Shown: piece by piece, positions 1-8,407 of the stretch
Position numbering within the stretch: the first letter of the stretch is position 1
Layout: each line of letters begins with the position of its first letter
From: JASHVB01 sp963762885
GTDB lineage: Bacteria > Pseudomonadota > Alphaproteobacteria > Acetobacterales > Acetobacteraceae
Direction of reading: 5' to 3'
Length of the DNA stretch: 64,000 nucleotides
NCBI GenBank assembly: GCA_963762885.1
Contig: CAVXNH010000054.1
Span: forward strand, 171,472-235,471
The notes under the pieces: generated by a model
The model's database searches: none
The model's input: only the letters and a program-made list of their open reading frames with translations
Told to the model about the DNA's origin: nothing
Made by a program: the position numbers and the translations under genes

Positions 1-75
1 GCGGCGCTGGGGGACGGACCCGCGACGCTGACGCCGGCGCAGGAGTCGGATCGCACGCGGCGGTGGCCGTTCTGA
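1..75 (+). CDS. C-terminal end of a gene cut by the left edge
   Basis: The first frame is open from base 1 to the TGA at 73-75 and encodes 24 residues ending RRWPF. The codons are GC-rich in the third position, as in the real genes around it. Nothing in so short a piece identifies a family. It could be the tail of a gene cotranscribed with the downstream phosphatase, but the 130-base gap filled by a repeat argues against tight coupling. Confidence 0.4.
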   Translation, partial: AALGDGPATLTPAQESDRTRRWPF

Positions 76-129
76 CGCGGCCGTGGAGGCGGGGGGTGTC
101 GGGGTAGCAGGGAGCAAGCCGTGCGTGCG

Positions 130-193
130 GCCCGATCACCCTCACCCGCGACGCTTGGCGTCTTGACCTCTCCTGCTCCCGCGAGAGAGGTTA
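130..193. repeat. Half copy of the CTCTCCCGC palindromic repeat family
   Basis: This holds the CCCGATCACCCTCACCC core followed by a short stem and a GAGAGAGG end that recurs at 6721, 13435, 24269, 30277, 45631, 51877, 54588 and 60745. Here only one half-site is present. Its GAGAGAGG end lies 9-16 bases before the ATG at 206 and may serve as the ribosome-binding site of that gene. Confidence 0.7.
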
Positions 194-205
194 TAGTCGG
201 CCATT

Positions 206-922
206 ATGATCGAGCTTGTTCCTGCGCCGGCTGTGCTACCGCCTGGACAGCGAGTCTATGCGGTGGGCGACGTGCACGGCTGCTTCGAGCGGCTGGTGGC
301 GATGCACGAGGGCATCGCGGCGGACCTCGCGGAACGGCCGGTGGAACACGCCGTGCTGGTGCATCTCGGCGACTACGTGGATCGCGGGATGGAAAGCGCC
401 CAGGTGGTGGAATGGCTGCTGGCGGGGCCTCCGGTGCCGGCAGCGCAGGTGGTCAACCTGATGGGCAACCACGAACAGATGATGCTGGCGGCGATCGCCC
501 AGGTGGACAAGGACTCGGGGGAGTTGTGGCTGCGCAACGGCGGGGCGGATTCGCTGATGAGCTGGGGGGTGCCGCGGACCGTGCCGCAGAAGGACTGGGC
601 GGTGCGCATCCCGGTGCCGCATCTGGTGTTCCTGCGCGACCTGAAGCTGCACCACCGCATCGGGCCGTATTTGTTCGTCCACGCCGGCGTTCGACCGGGG
701 GTGCCGCTGTTCCAGCAGGCGCGGCAGGACCTGCTGTGGATTCGCGAGCCCTTCCTGTCGTCGAAAACGGATCACGGCGTTGTGGTGGTGCACGGCCATT
801 CGCCTCGGCGCGAGCCTTACGTCGGCAAAAACCGCATTGGTATCGATACCGGGGCGGTGATCGGCGGAGCGCTGACCTGCGTTGTTCTGGAGGCCGATAC
901 TTTGGGTTTTCTTCACACGTGA
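206..922 (+). CDS. Metallophosphoesterase, serine/threonine protein phosphatase type
   Basis: A 238-residue protein of the PPP-like calcineurin phosphoesterase fold, expected in the cytoplasm, that hydrolyses phosphate esters with a two-metal centre. The metal-binding motifs come in the family order: GDVHG at residues 21-25, then GDYVDRG, then GNHE, and a later HGHSP histidine motif near the C-terminus. Length is normal for the ApaH/PrpE-like bacterial group. The natural substrate (phosphoprotein or dinucleotide polyphosphate) cannot be told from sequence. It ends 40 bases before hldE on the same strand, so the two may be cotranscribed. Confidence 0.85.
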   Translation: MIELVPAPAVLPPGQRVYAVGDVHGCFERLVAMHEGIAADLAERPVEHAVLVHLGDYVDRGMESAQVVEWLLAGPPVPAAQVVNLMGNHEQMMLAAIAQVDKDSGELWLRNGGADSLMSWGVPRTVPQKDWAVRIPVPHLVFLRDLKLHHRIGPYLFVHAGVRPGVPLFQQARQDLLWIREPFLSSKTDHGVVVVHGHSPRREPYVGKNRIGIDTGAVIGGALTCVVLEADTLGFLHT

Positions 923-962
923 AGATTGCTTGCGATCGGACCCCGACCCACATTACGGCAGA

Positions 963-2454
963 ATGATGAATCAAATTCCGCCCGGTGAACCCCTCGCCGA
1001 CCAGCCGGACCCGGACCTTGCTGCCGCGGTGCGCCGGCTGGCGAACACCAGCGTGCTGGTGATCGGCGACGTGATGCTCGACCGCTATATCTACGGCGAT
1101 ATGACGCGGATCAGCCCGGAGGCGCCGGTGCCGATCCTGCAGGTCACGCGGGAGATCGGGGTGCCGGGCGGCGCCGGCAACGTGGTGCGCAACCTGACGG
1201 CGCTGGGCGCGGCGGTGGCGTTCATCTCGGTGCTGGGGGACGACCAGACCGGGTCGGACCTGACCGGGCTGGTGGGCGGCCAGCCAGGGGTGGAGCCGTG
1301 GCTGCTGGTGCAGGGCGGGCGGACCACGACCCTGAAGACCCGCTATGTCGCGGCGGGCCAGCAACTGTTCCGGGCGGACCGCGAGGAGACCGCGCCGATC
1401 CATCCCAAGCTGGCCGAGCGCATGCTGCGGATCGCCAGCGACGCGATGGCGGCGACGTCCGTCACCGTGCTGTCGGATTACGGCAAGGGCGTGCTGGCGG
1501 GCGACGTGCCGGGCAAGCTGGTGGCGATGGCTCGGGCGGCGGGGCGGCGGCTGATCGTCGATCCTCGGGGGCCGGACCATGCGCGGTATGCCGGCGCCGA
1601 CATCATCGTGCCGAACCGGCTGGACCTGGCGGAAGCGACCGGGATGGCTGTGGACAGCGAGGCCGCGATCCTGGCGGCGGCGGCGGCGTTGCGGTCGCGG
1701 CACGGGTTCGGCGCCGTGGTGGTGACCCGCGGCAATGACGGGATGACACTGGTGGATGACGGCGGCGCCCGGCATTTCGCGGCCGAGGCGGCGGAGGTTT
1801 ACGACGTCTCCGGCGCCGGCGACACGGCGGTGGCGACGCTGGCGGCGGCGATCGCCGGCGGGGCGGATACCGAGACGGCGGTGCGGCTGGCGAACCTCGC
1901 GGCCGGCGTGGTGGTGGGCAAGGCGGGGACGGCGGTGGCCAGGGAGGCGGACCTGTTGTTCGCGCTGTCGCCGCAGCGGAGCGCGTTGCGCAAGATCGTG
2001 CCGCGCGAGGAGGCGGCGGAGATGGTGGAGCGGTGGCGGCGCCGGGGATGGCGGGTCGGGTTTACCAATGGGTGCTTCGACCTGCTGCATCCCGGGCACG
2101 TGCATCTGCTGGAGGAGGCGCAGGTCGAAGTGCGACCGGCTGGTGGTGGGGCTGAACTCCGACGCCAGCGCCCGGCGGTTGAAGGGGCCGAAGCGGCCGG
2201 TGCAGCCGGATGCGGCGCGGGCGGCGGTGCTGGCGAGCCTGGCGAGCGTCGATCTGGTGGTGGTGTTCGAGGAGGACACGCCGGAGGCGCTGATCGGCGA
2301 GTTGCACCCGGACCTGCTGATGAAGGGCGCGGACTATACGCTGGACGCGGTGGTGGGTGCGGAGTTGGTGCGCGGGTGGGGCGGCAAGGTGGCGCTGGCG
2401 GATCTGCTGCCGGGGCATTCCACTACGGCGACGCTGGCGCGGATCCGGGCGTAG
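963..2454 (+). CDS. hldE: Bifunctional heptose-7-phosphate kinase / heptose-1-phosphate adenylyltransferase, with frameshift
   Basis: HldE makes ADP-heptose for the lipopolysaccharide inner core. The N-terminal PfkB-type kinase domain shows GDVMLDRY, the PGGAGNV motif and the DVSGAGDTA catalytic loop. The C-terminal nucleotidyltransferase domain shows FTNGCFDLLHPGH. The reading frame changes near 2115-2122, where one extra base separates HLLEEA from the expected SKCDRLVVGLNSD; the second frame then runs cleanly to the TAG at 2452-2454. Repaired, the protein is about 496 residues, close to the 477 of the E. coli enzyme. Start is ATG 963 or 966. The last 50 bases are duplicated at 3454-3503 (see that entry). 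Confidence 0.9.
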
Positions 2455-2462
2455 GGGGTTGG
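2413..2462 (+). repeat. Direct repeat, copy 1, inside the hldE 3' end
   Basis: Fifty bases, 47 identical to 3454-3503, covering the codons for the C-terminal HSTTATLARIRA and the stop. The three differences are all at third codon positions and silent (His, Ser and Thr codons). The sequences diverge abruptly on both sides. Together the two copies bracket about 1 kb carrying two unrelated minus-strand genes. Confidence 0.85.
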
Positions 2463-2485
2463 GGGTTCGGAGCGGCCGGCCGCGT

Positions 2486-2881
2486 TCATTCGCCGCGGGT
2501 TCGGGCGTCCAAAACCTCGCTGATTGCCGCGAGTTCGTCCTCGACGTCTTCGGCCGCGATGCGAAGCTGACGGAGACGCCTGCGGTTCGGTGCATGCCGG
2601 GTATGGTCGCGCGCGTAATCGACACCGTCCCATGTGATCATGACGATGCCGGCGAGAGTCAGTATCAGTGAGATGCCAAATGTGACCGGTGTGGCGGCAA
2701 TGCCCACCGATCCGATGATCGCGTTGAACCCAAGCTTGATGGCGGATTTCCGCAGCTTGCGCCGTTCTTGATCGATTTCATTTACCAGACGGGCAAGTTC
2801 CGCCTTGATCGTAGCGAGCAGGTTCTCGAGCTCGGCGCCGCGGTCCAACAGCGTGTCGTCGTCGATGTCGTCGTAAGGCAA
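2486..2881 (-). CDS. Small coiled-coil membrane protein of unknown function
   Basis: A 131-residue protein that I do not recognise. An acidic N-terminus (DDIDDDTLL) leads into a predicted coiled coil (residues about 15-48, rich in Glu, Leu, Lys and Arg), then a hydrophobic stretch of about 35 residues (one hairpin or two short membrane segments, ending MITW), then a charged C-terminal helix. The frame opens with TTG at 2881 and no clear ribosome-binding site, so the start is uncertain. It lies 39 bases downstream of the next gene on the same strand, probably in one transcript, and both sit in the insertion at the hldE 3' end. Confidence 0.55.
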   Translation of the reverse strand: MPYDDIDDDTLLDRGAELENLLATIKAELARLVNEIDQERRKLRKSAIKLGFNAIIGSVGIAATPVTFGISLILTLAGIVMITWDGVDYARDHTRHAPNRRRLRQLRIAAEDVEDELAAISEVLDARTRGE

Positions 2882-2920
2882 ACGGAGCTGGGGGGACGCA
2901 TGGGTGTCGTCCCGCCGATT

Positions 2921-3346
2921 CTATGCGGTCATTGGCCGGGATGCTTTGCGATGCGCCCTGATGGCAGCAGCGTGTGCTTCGCCGCGCGCGATAGCCCGAC
3001 TGGCTTCCGCTGCATCGTCGTTGGCCGCTGCGAGCGCATTGACGCGCGAGATGAGCAATACAAATCCCGAGACTGCGATGGCGGTGAACGCAATCGACAC
3101 GCCAAGCACTGCTGCGCCGGACAGCGCTTCGCTCGAATGGCCGAGGATACGCGGGAGGCCAAGATCGGTAAGTTCGAGCGCGAATGCAATATTCAGGACG
3201 CACGAGACAAGCAGAAACGGCCACCCCAGGCGGGCCAGCGATCCACCATGATGCTTGTCTGCACCGTTACCCGCCGTTGATGCCGCGGGATTAATCAGTT
3301 TCATCTCGGCTTCGCGAGCGGCTCGGTCGGTTCCGTAGGACGCCAT
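2921..3346 (-). CDS. Small two-helix membrane protein of unknown function
   Basis: A protein of about 141 residues starting MASYGTDRA at ATG 3346, with AGG just upstream. Two hydrophobic segments (around WPFLLVSCVLNIAFAL and AAVLGVSIAFTAIAVSGFVLLI) flank a short loop; the C-terminal tail is helical and rich in Ala, Glu and Arg. No family recognised. First gene of the two-gene insertion bounded by hldE 3' repeats. A membrane pair with a coiled coil could be a small defence or phage-related module, but nothing in the sequence proves this. Confidence 0.55.
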   Translation of the reverse strand: MASYGTDRAAREAEMKLINPAASTAGNGADKHHGGSLARLGWPFLLVSCVLNIAFALELTDLGLPRILGHSSEALSGAAVLGVSIAFTAIAVSGFVLLISRVNALAAANDDAAEASRAIARGEAHAAAIRAHRKASRPMTA

Positions 3347-3453
3347 TGCCTGGAACTTTCGCCAAAAAGATCGACACAAGGAGCGGCCTCTCGCGGCCTA
3401 TATTTGGTCGCAGGCGCCGTTTGCATAGTCTTTATTCGTTGGGCTGTGAAGGC

Positions 3454-3503
3454 GGGCACTCGACGACGGCGACGCTGGCGCGGATCCGGGCGTAGGGGGT
3501 TGG
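3454..3503 (+). repeat. Direct repeat, copy 2, detached hldE 3' end
   Basis: Second copy of the last 50 bases of hldE, beginning GGGCACTCGACGACG. It still encodes the same C-terminal residues and TAG, but is not joined to any hldE body: the sequence upstream (3400-3450) is AT-richer and unrelated. This is the pattern left when an element inserts at a gene 3' end and restores that end with its own copy. Confidence 0.85.
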
Positions 3504-3531
3504 CGGGGTGGTGGCGTGGGCGGTGGTTGGA

Positions 3532-4122
3532 TCACCCCACTGGTTTGGGGTATTCGGGCCGGATTTCGATGCCCTCGTAAAGCACGGACACCGGTAGTGA
3601 GAGTCCAAGGAGCGGCAGGGGGATTGCGTCGGCGAGCGCGCGGCAGCGGTTGCGTTGCCATTGGCGTTGTGCGTCGCGGGACCATACGGCGACGTCCACC
3701 TCCCGCGGCGACATCAGGACGATGTAGTCCAGTGCGGTCAGGGCTTTGTACTCGTCGAGTTTCACGTACTCGTCGATCCGCCTGGTGCGGTCCGACAGGA
3801 CTTCCAGCACCAGGCGCGGCGTGCTGGTGACCATCTCCTCCATGTCGAATGGAGGACACAGGACGCTGAGTTCCGGACGGCGTAACTGTCCGGGATAGAC
3901 CTGGATGCCGATGTCGGCGCCGAACGGAAGGCAACCGTGCCCGGCGTTGCGCAGCGCCTGGCGCAGGTAGGCGTCGGCGTTGCCCCGAGCCATGTCATGG
4001 CGCAGACGGGCGCCGGTCATTGCCTGTGGGAAGCCGTCCACGAGTTCGTAACGGAGTTCCTGCCCGCGCTGCCACTCGAGGAATTCGGCCAGTGTCATCC
4101 GTTGCGGCGGGGGTTCAGGCAT
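3532..4122 (-). CDS. Uma2-family endonuclease-like protein (DUF820)
   Basis: About 196 residues from ATG 4122, preceded by GGAGG eight bases upstream. The N-terminus PPPQRMTLAEFLEWQ, followed by RYELVDG, is typical of Uma2 proteins, as are the central PELSVLCPP and LVLEVLSDRTRRID-type segments that form a PD-(D/E)XK nuclease fold. Cellular role of this family is poorly defined; it is common in cyanobacteria and other environmental bacteria and often lies in variable regions. An upstream start at 4215 in the same frame is possible but has no ribosome-binding site. Confidence 0.75.
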   Translation of the reverse strand: MPEPPPQRMTLAEFLEWQRGQELRYELVDGFPQAMTGARLRHDMARGNADAYLRQALRNAGHGCLPFGADIGIQVYPGQLRRPELSVLCPPFDMEEMVTSTPRLVLEVLSDRTRRIDEYVKLDEYKALTALDYIVLMSPREVDVAVWSRDAQRQWQRNRCRALADAIPLPLLGLSLPVSVLYEGIEIRPEYPKPVG

Positions 4123-4260
4123 GTGCGTGCCTCCAGGGGTGACGAGACTACCTGCGGTTCCAGGGGAGGCAAAGGAACGTGCGTTAGAGTGGGGAGGTTG
4201 TAGGTTGGTTGCCACCCGAAGCGGCCGCTAGAATCGGCTGCCAAACCCGCCGAGATTGCC

Positions 4261-4979
4261 TTATGGCAGCTCGAAAAGAATGCCAACCGCTTCCAATAAC
4301 TGGGCAAGCCTCGGAAGACCCTGCTCGCCCTGAAGGGTGAGGAGCTAGCTGGAGAGGTTCCATCCGGATTCAGGCTCTCCAGCACAATGATGGCCCCATG
4401 AGGACGGAAGCGCTTGAAATAGCGGACGCCATCCTCATCCACGGCGATGACGAGGCGCCCGTCCATCTGCGCCACTGTAGCAGCTGTCATGTCTATGGGC
4501 TGGGTCATAATGAACTGGCCGTCGAGCGCGATCGGCTCTGCGCTTCGCCCGCTCACTTGGGAGAGCTTGGCGTCCTGGAGCATCGCGTGGACTACCGAGT
4601 GGCCCGGCAAGGCAACGAACTCGGCGTTGTCGCCCTTGGGCGGAACCGGGAGCTTGGATTTGGTGAAGAGGGTACCAACTATTTTGCGCGGAGTGATCCT
4701 CTCCTTCGGCGCTATGATGGGCTGGGCAATCGCTGTTGGATCCGTGGCTTGGCCGGTCAGCACCGCGATGTGCGGATGAATCTCGGCCTCGTTATAGCGC
4801 CGCGCGAGGAGTTGGTGCTCAAATGGCGTGACGACGAGACTGCGAGCGTGGACCTTCGCATAGTTGCTGACAATAATCACGTCGCCGATGTCGGCGACCG
4901 GGTCGAGCGTGCCTGCGGCAAGTTGGTAGGCGTCGTGATTGTAAAGCCTGACCTTTTGCGCCTCCGAGAGGTCCGCCAT
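4261..4979 (-). pseudogene. S24/LexA-type peptidase-domain regulator, N-terminus lost and frameshifted
   Basis: From MADLSEAQ (ATG 4979) the protein reads GDVIIVSN, VLTGQATDPTA, GRSAEPIALDGQFI, GRLVIAVDEDG and RYFKRF, then VLESLNPDG. This is the C-terminal part of phage-repressor-like S24 proteins, with GRSAEP carrying the candidate serine and YFKRF the lysine. Near 4336-4345 the frame breaks; the alternative frame supplies the expected ending (about 20 residues finishing LFELP) and TAA at 4261-4263. No DNA-binding domain precedes it: the frame runs back into the large inverted repeat at 5062-5240, so the 5' part was probably removed or displaced by that element. Confidence 0.55.
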
Positions 4980-5061
4980 CGTGATCAGGCCATCGCCCAC
5001 CCGGCCGTCGGTCTGACGATACGCCGCTCGTCCGGCTGGAACCGGGTAGCAAGAAAATAAA

Positions 5062-5240
5062 GCAAGCAAGCATTTCAACACAGATTTCACCGAGAAGAAG
5101 CTTAAGCCACAGAGTTTCACAGAGAATATCAAATATTTCCGAGAATGCGCGCAGAAACCTGTCCATGCGTGTGGCCTCTTCTCTGTGAAACTCCGTGGCT
5201 TAAGCTTCTTCTCTGTGAAATCTGTGTTGAAATGCTTGCT
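5062..5240. repeat. Large inverted repeat of ACAGATTTCAC type
   Basis: Two arms of about 65 bases (5062-5127 and 5177-5240) are near-perfect reverse complements and share the words TTCAACACAGATTTCAC and GAAGAAGCTTAAGCCAC. The arms are about 50 bases apart and AT-richer than their surroundings. The element lies immediately upstream of the truncated S24 gene and appears to have cut it. Related architectures occur at 6385, 26517 and 39910. Confidence 0.85.
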
Positions 5241-5402
5241 TTGCTGCACTATCCCTCAGTCCTCGGCGAGGAGCCGTTATATTCCGACGTGATGGGATCG
5301 CCCAAATGGGATCGCCCCGGACAAAATCCTGAAACCGTCTTGCATATTTTCCTACAATCCGCTATCCTCCGAGCTATTTAATCCTACAGCCCGGAGGGCC
5401 CC

Positions 5403-6296
5403 ATGTTCGACACCCCATACGACCCCCTGCACATCTTCAAACCCAACGGACCCGTCAACCACACCGCCATCACCGCCCTGCTCGAGGACACCATCCGCGC
5501 CACCCGCCCCGCCCCCCGCGCGGACGGCACCGCGATCTCCGACGCAGACCACCGCACCACCATCATGCTCGCCATCGCCGGCCTGGAACCCGGCACCACC
5601 GCCGAGGCGATGCACGCCAGCCAGATCGTCGCCGCCCACGCCACCGGCATGCACTTGCTCGATACCGCCGAGGCGCCCGACGCCACCCCGCTCGAAAAGC
5701 GCCGGGTCGCGTCGCTGGCGCTCGGCTTCCTGCGGTTCGCGCAGACCGCCACACGTGCGCTGGAGAAGCGCCAGGCGCTGCGGCGCAAGGACGACCTGGA
5801 TTATCCGAGCTACGTCGCCGCCATACGCCGGGCGATGGAGGGCGAGGTGGAGAGGTTCAAGCAGGAGTGGGAACGCTCGCACCAGCCGGCCGCCACGCCG
5901 GCGGACGCGCCGCGGCCCGGGCTCGCGGGGGCCGAGATGCCGGATGGCGGGCAACACCCCATGCAACGTGAGGCGGCGCGGGCCGTTAAGCCCGAGGCGG
6001 CGGCAGCCCCGCCCACTCCGCCGCCGGCGCCACCGACGCAGCGTCGTCCCGAGGGATGGCAACACCCCATGCGCCAATTAGCGACGCCCGCCGCCGCGCG
6101 CGACGCCGAGGCAGAAGCGGCCTTTCCGCCGCCAGCACAACCGGCACAGCGTCGTCCGGATGGTAGGCAAAACCCCATGCAACGTGAGGCGGCCCGGGGT
6201 GCTCTTGCCGGCACGGGACCGGTTCCCGGCGCGGCACCGCGAGCGCCGTCCCGGCCCGGAGCCGGCGGCATCGCACTGGCTGTGGCCGCCGCATAG
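5403..6296 (+). CDS. Hypothetical protein with repeat-derived C-terminal half
   Basis: A 297-residue protein with a good start (GGAGG seven bases before ATG). Residues 1-165 look like an ordinary globular helical protein (ALLEDTIRATRPA, MLAIAGLEPGTT, KDDLDYPSYVAAIRRAMEGEVERFKQEWE) that I do not recognise. The rest is low-complexity Ala/Pro/Arg sequence with three spaced copies of a (H/N)PM(Q/R) motif. At DNA level these three copies belong to a repeat (core ACCCCATGC) that continues past the stop codon at 6296, so the C-terminal half may be recruited repeat DNA and not selected protein. Confidence 0.6.
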   Translation: MFDTPYDPLHIFKPNGPVNHTAITALLEDTIRATRPAPRADGTAISDADHRTTIMLAIAGLEPGTTAEAMHASQIVAAHATGMHLLDTAEAPDATPLEKRRVASLALGFLRFAQTATRALEKRQALRRKDDLDYPSYVAAIRRAMEGEVERFKQEWERSHQPAATPADAPRPGLAGAEMPDGGQHPMQREAARAVKPEAAAAPPTPPPAPPTQRRPEGWQHPMRQLATPAAARDAEAEAAFPPPAQPAQRRPDGRQNPMQREAARGALAGTGPVPGAAPRAPSRPGAGGIALAVAAA

Positions 6297-6700
6297 GAGC
6301 AGTGGCGGGAAAGACCCCATGCAACGTGAGGAACGCGGCTGCCGTGTTCTTTCGCGGCGGGGCATGGGGTGGCGCGCGGCACGGCAAGCAAGAAGGTTTT
6401 GCCGCAGATGCACGCAGATGCACGCAGATGGGCCGGAGCCCGGCATGCTCATTCACGGTAAACCTGGAGGGACCGCGCCTGGCGAGCCGCAGTGTTGCGG
6501 TGACCCCAGTCCTGTCTGCGTGCATCGGCGTGCATCTGCGGCAAAACCTTCTCGCTTGCTTTGCTGCGAGCCGCACTTCGCGGGGGAGGGAGTCGCCGGT
6601 CGCAACGCGCCGGGCAGGACCCCATGCACCAATTCGGTCCGCCTCTGCGCCGAGCCGATGCGCGCTGCGGTCGGAAAGACCCTATGCACCAATTCGGGCC
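5951..6700. repeat. Six dispersed copies of an ACCCCATGC motif
   Basis: Copies start near 5951, 6061, 6167, 6311, 6617 and 6675. Each reads (G/A)A(A/C)ACCCCATGC or GACCC(C/T)ATGC, followed by one of two tails: AACGTGAGG (copies 1, 3, 4) or a CCAATT-containing tail (copies 2, 5, 6). Three copies lie inside the gene at 5403-6296 and three beyond it. The spacing is irregular, so this is not a tandem array or CRISPR. Confidence 0.75.
6385..6562. repeat. Inverted repeat of CGCAGATGCACGCAGATG type
   Basis: Left arm 6385-6430 (GCAAGCAAGAAGGTTTTGCC, then tandem GCACGCAGAT units) and right arm 6513-6562 (CGTGCATCTGCGGC then AAAACCTTCTCGCTTGC) are reverse complements separated by about 80 bases. It belongs to the same general class of large imperfect hairpins as 5062-5240. 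I see no gene between 6297 and 7079; this stretch is filled by repeats. Confidence 0.8.
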
Positions 6701-6720
6701 GGCATGTGCTGCCTGCACCG

Positions 6721-6770
6721 TGCCGACCCGATCACCCTCACCCTCGCCGCTTCGCGTCTCGACCCCCGGA
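6721..6770. repeat. Half copy of the CTCTCCCGC repeat family
   Basis: Contains TGCCGACCCGATCACCCTCA and a following CGCTTCGCGTCTCGA, matching one arm of the full copies at 24269 and 54588. The terminal CTCTCCCGC stem is degraded here. Confidence 0.65.
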
Positions 6771-6996
6771 CCAAGCGCCCCGGGGGCCGGGATGACGGGG
6801 GTGGCGCGCCGCCGCGTGGCCTGCGGGGGTGTCTCATGGTGCGGGATTGAGGGGCAGATACGGGATTATGAGATCAATATAAGAGTCTGAGACGGAGGTG
6901 AGATGCTCAACGGATGCGGGCCGGGCGCGGCCGGATTTAGCAACACGCGAGCAGAAAGCCGTGGATGGCCGGCCTGCGCCGGCCATGACACGGGGG

Positions 6997-7078
6997 GCAA
7001 CCCGGCCATGACACGGGGAGGGGTGCAACCCGGCCATGACACGGGGAGGGGTGCAACCCGGCTATGACACGGGCGAGG
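6997..7078. repeat. 28-base tandem repeat, about 2.8 copies
   Basis: The unit begins GCAACCCGGCCATGACACGG and ends GGGT. Copies occupy 6997-7024, 7025-7052 and 7053 to about 7078, the last diverging. A fragment of the unit (GGCCATGACACGGGG) also precedes at 6981. It abuts the stop codon of the sensor kinase and could fold as GGCCGG-type hairpins on the transcript. Confidence 0.8.
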
Positions 7079-7079
7079 T

Positions 7080-8404
7080 CTACACCGGCAGGCGGATCCG
7101 CGCCCTCAACCCGCCCAGCGGGCTCTCCTCCAGCACGATCTCCCCCCCATGCGCCCGCACAATATCCCGCGCGATCGTCAGCCCCAGTCCCGTCCCTCCC
7201 GCCTCACTGCTCTCGAACGGGCGGAACACGCTCTCGCGGCGTTCGGGGGAGATGCCGGGGCCGTCGTCGTCCACCGTCACCGTCACGGCGCGGCCCTGCG
7301 GGGTGGCGGCCAGCGACACGTGGCGAGCGTGGCGGCGGGCGTTGTCCACCAGGTTGGTGATGGCGCGGCGCACCGCATCGACCCGCAGCGACAGGGTCAG
7401 CGCCGGGGGCGTCCAGCGACACGTCGGCGCCGGCGCGGCGGGCGCTCGCGGCGACTTCCTCCAGCATGGATGACAGGTTGACCGGCTCGGCCTGTTCGGC
7501 GCCCTCGCCGCGGGCGAAGGCGAGGTAGCCGCCGATCATGCGGTCCATCTCCTCCACGTCGGCCTGCATCTCGGCGACGTCCTGGCGGGTCGTCGGCGGC
7601 GGCAGCATGGCCAGAGCGAGCTTCAGGCGGGTCAGCGGCGTGCGCAGGTCGTGCGACACGCCGGCCAGCATCTCGGTGCGTTGCAACAGAAAGCGGCGGA
7701 TGCGCTCCTGCATGCGGTTGAAGGCGGTGGCGGCCTGGCGGACCTCGGTGCGCGCCTTCGGGCCGGATCATGCCGATGTCGCGGCCGCGGCCGAAGGCTT
7801 CGGCGGCGGCCGCGAGCCGGCGGATGGCGCGGACCTGGTTGCGCATGAACATGGCGGCGATGAGGAAGACGAAGAAGGCGGTGCCGACCACCCAGCCGAC
7901 GAACAGGAAGATCGTGCCGGTGTACAGGCGCTTGCGGGGGGCCTCGATCGTCAGCACGCCGTCCGACATCTGGAGGCGGATCAGCACCGAGTGCGGGTCG
8001 GAGATCCAGTCGGTGGTGAAGGGCTGGGAGAAGGTCTCGTTCAGGGCGGCGGTGAGGTCGTCGTCCATCGGGCCGAGGATGTTGACCGACTTGGTGTGGG
8101 GCAGGGTGGCGCCGTGATCGAAGGTGAACGTCAGCTCGAAGCGGCGGCCGGCGTCGGCCAGGATCACGTCGCGGTCGGCGGGGTCCGGGAACCGGCGGAT
8201 CAGGTCCAGCGTGTAGGCGATCTCGCTGGTGACGCCGAAGGAGAGCCGGCGGGAGACCAGGTCGAGATGGCTGCCGTAGTAGATCTGAAGCGCCACCGCC
8301 TGGAGCAGGACGAGAGGCAGCAGGATCATCAGCAGGCTGCGCCCGAGCAGGGAGCGGGGGAGGAACCGCTTCAGCAGGCCGGTGCCGGGGACGTGGGTGC
8401 GCAT
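7080..8404 (-). CDS. Membrane sensor histidine kinase (EnvZ-like), with two frameshifts
   Basis: Two-component sensor. Residues 1-45 include the first membrane helix (LLMILLPLVLLQAVALQIYY), followed by a periplasmic domain of about 120 residues, a second helix (FLFVGWVVGTAFFVFLIAAM) and a HAMP segment. The dimerisation domain has the phospho-accepting H box SHDLRTPLTR, and the ATPase domain has NLVDNARRHA, DDGPGIS and GTGLGL. The frame changes twice, near 7755-7762 and near 7408-7413; each time the next frame continues the domain without a gap, so this is one gene of about 440 residues. It starts 3 bases after the response regulator ends, in the order MarR, regulator, kinase. Confidence 0.85.
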
Positions 8405-8407
8405 GAG

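Noticed and set aside
453..2279. Long minus-strand open frame opposite hldE and the phosphatase
   Set aside because: Arg/Pro/His-rich translation with no motif; it is the mirror of clear plus-strand genes in GC-rich DNA.
4980..5249. N-terminal extension of the S24 protein through the inverted repeat
   Set aside because: The extra residues are the translation of a large hairpin repeat and have no DNA-binding motif; the homology starts near 4979.
6378..6720. Small genes in the 6.3-6.8 kb repeat zone on both strands
   Set aside because: All are translations of the inverted repeat and of the ACCCCATGC copies; none has a ribosome-binding site or a family match.
5951..7078. CRISPR array
   Set aside because: Repeat units are of unequal spacing or directly tandem, spacers are not unique sequences of constant length, and there are no cas genes.
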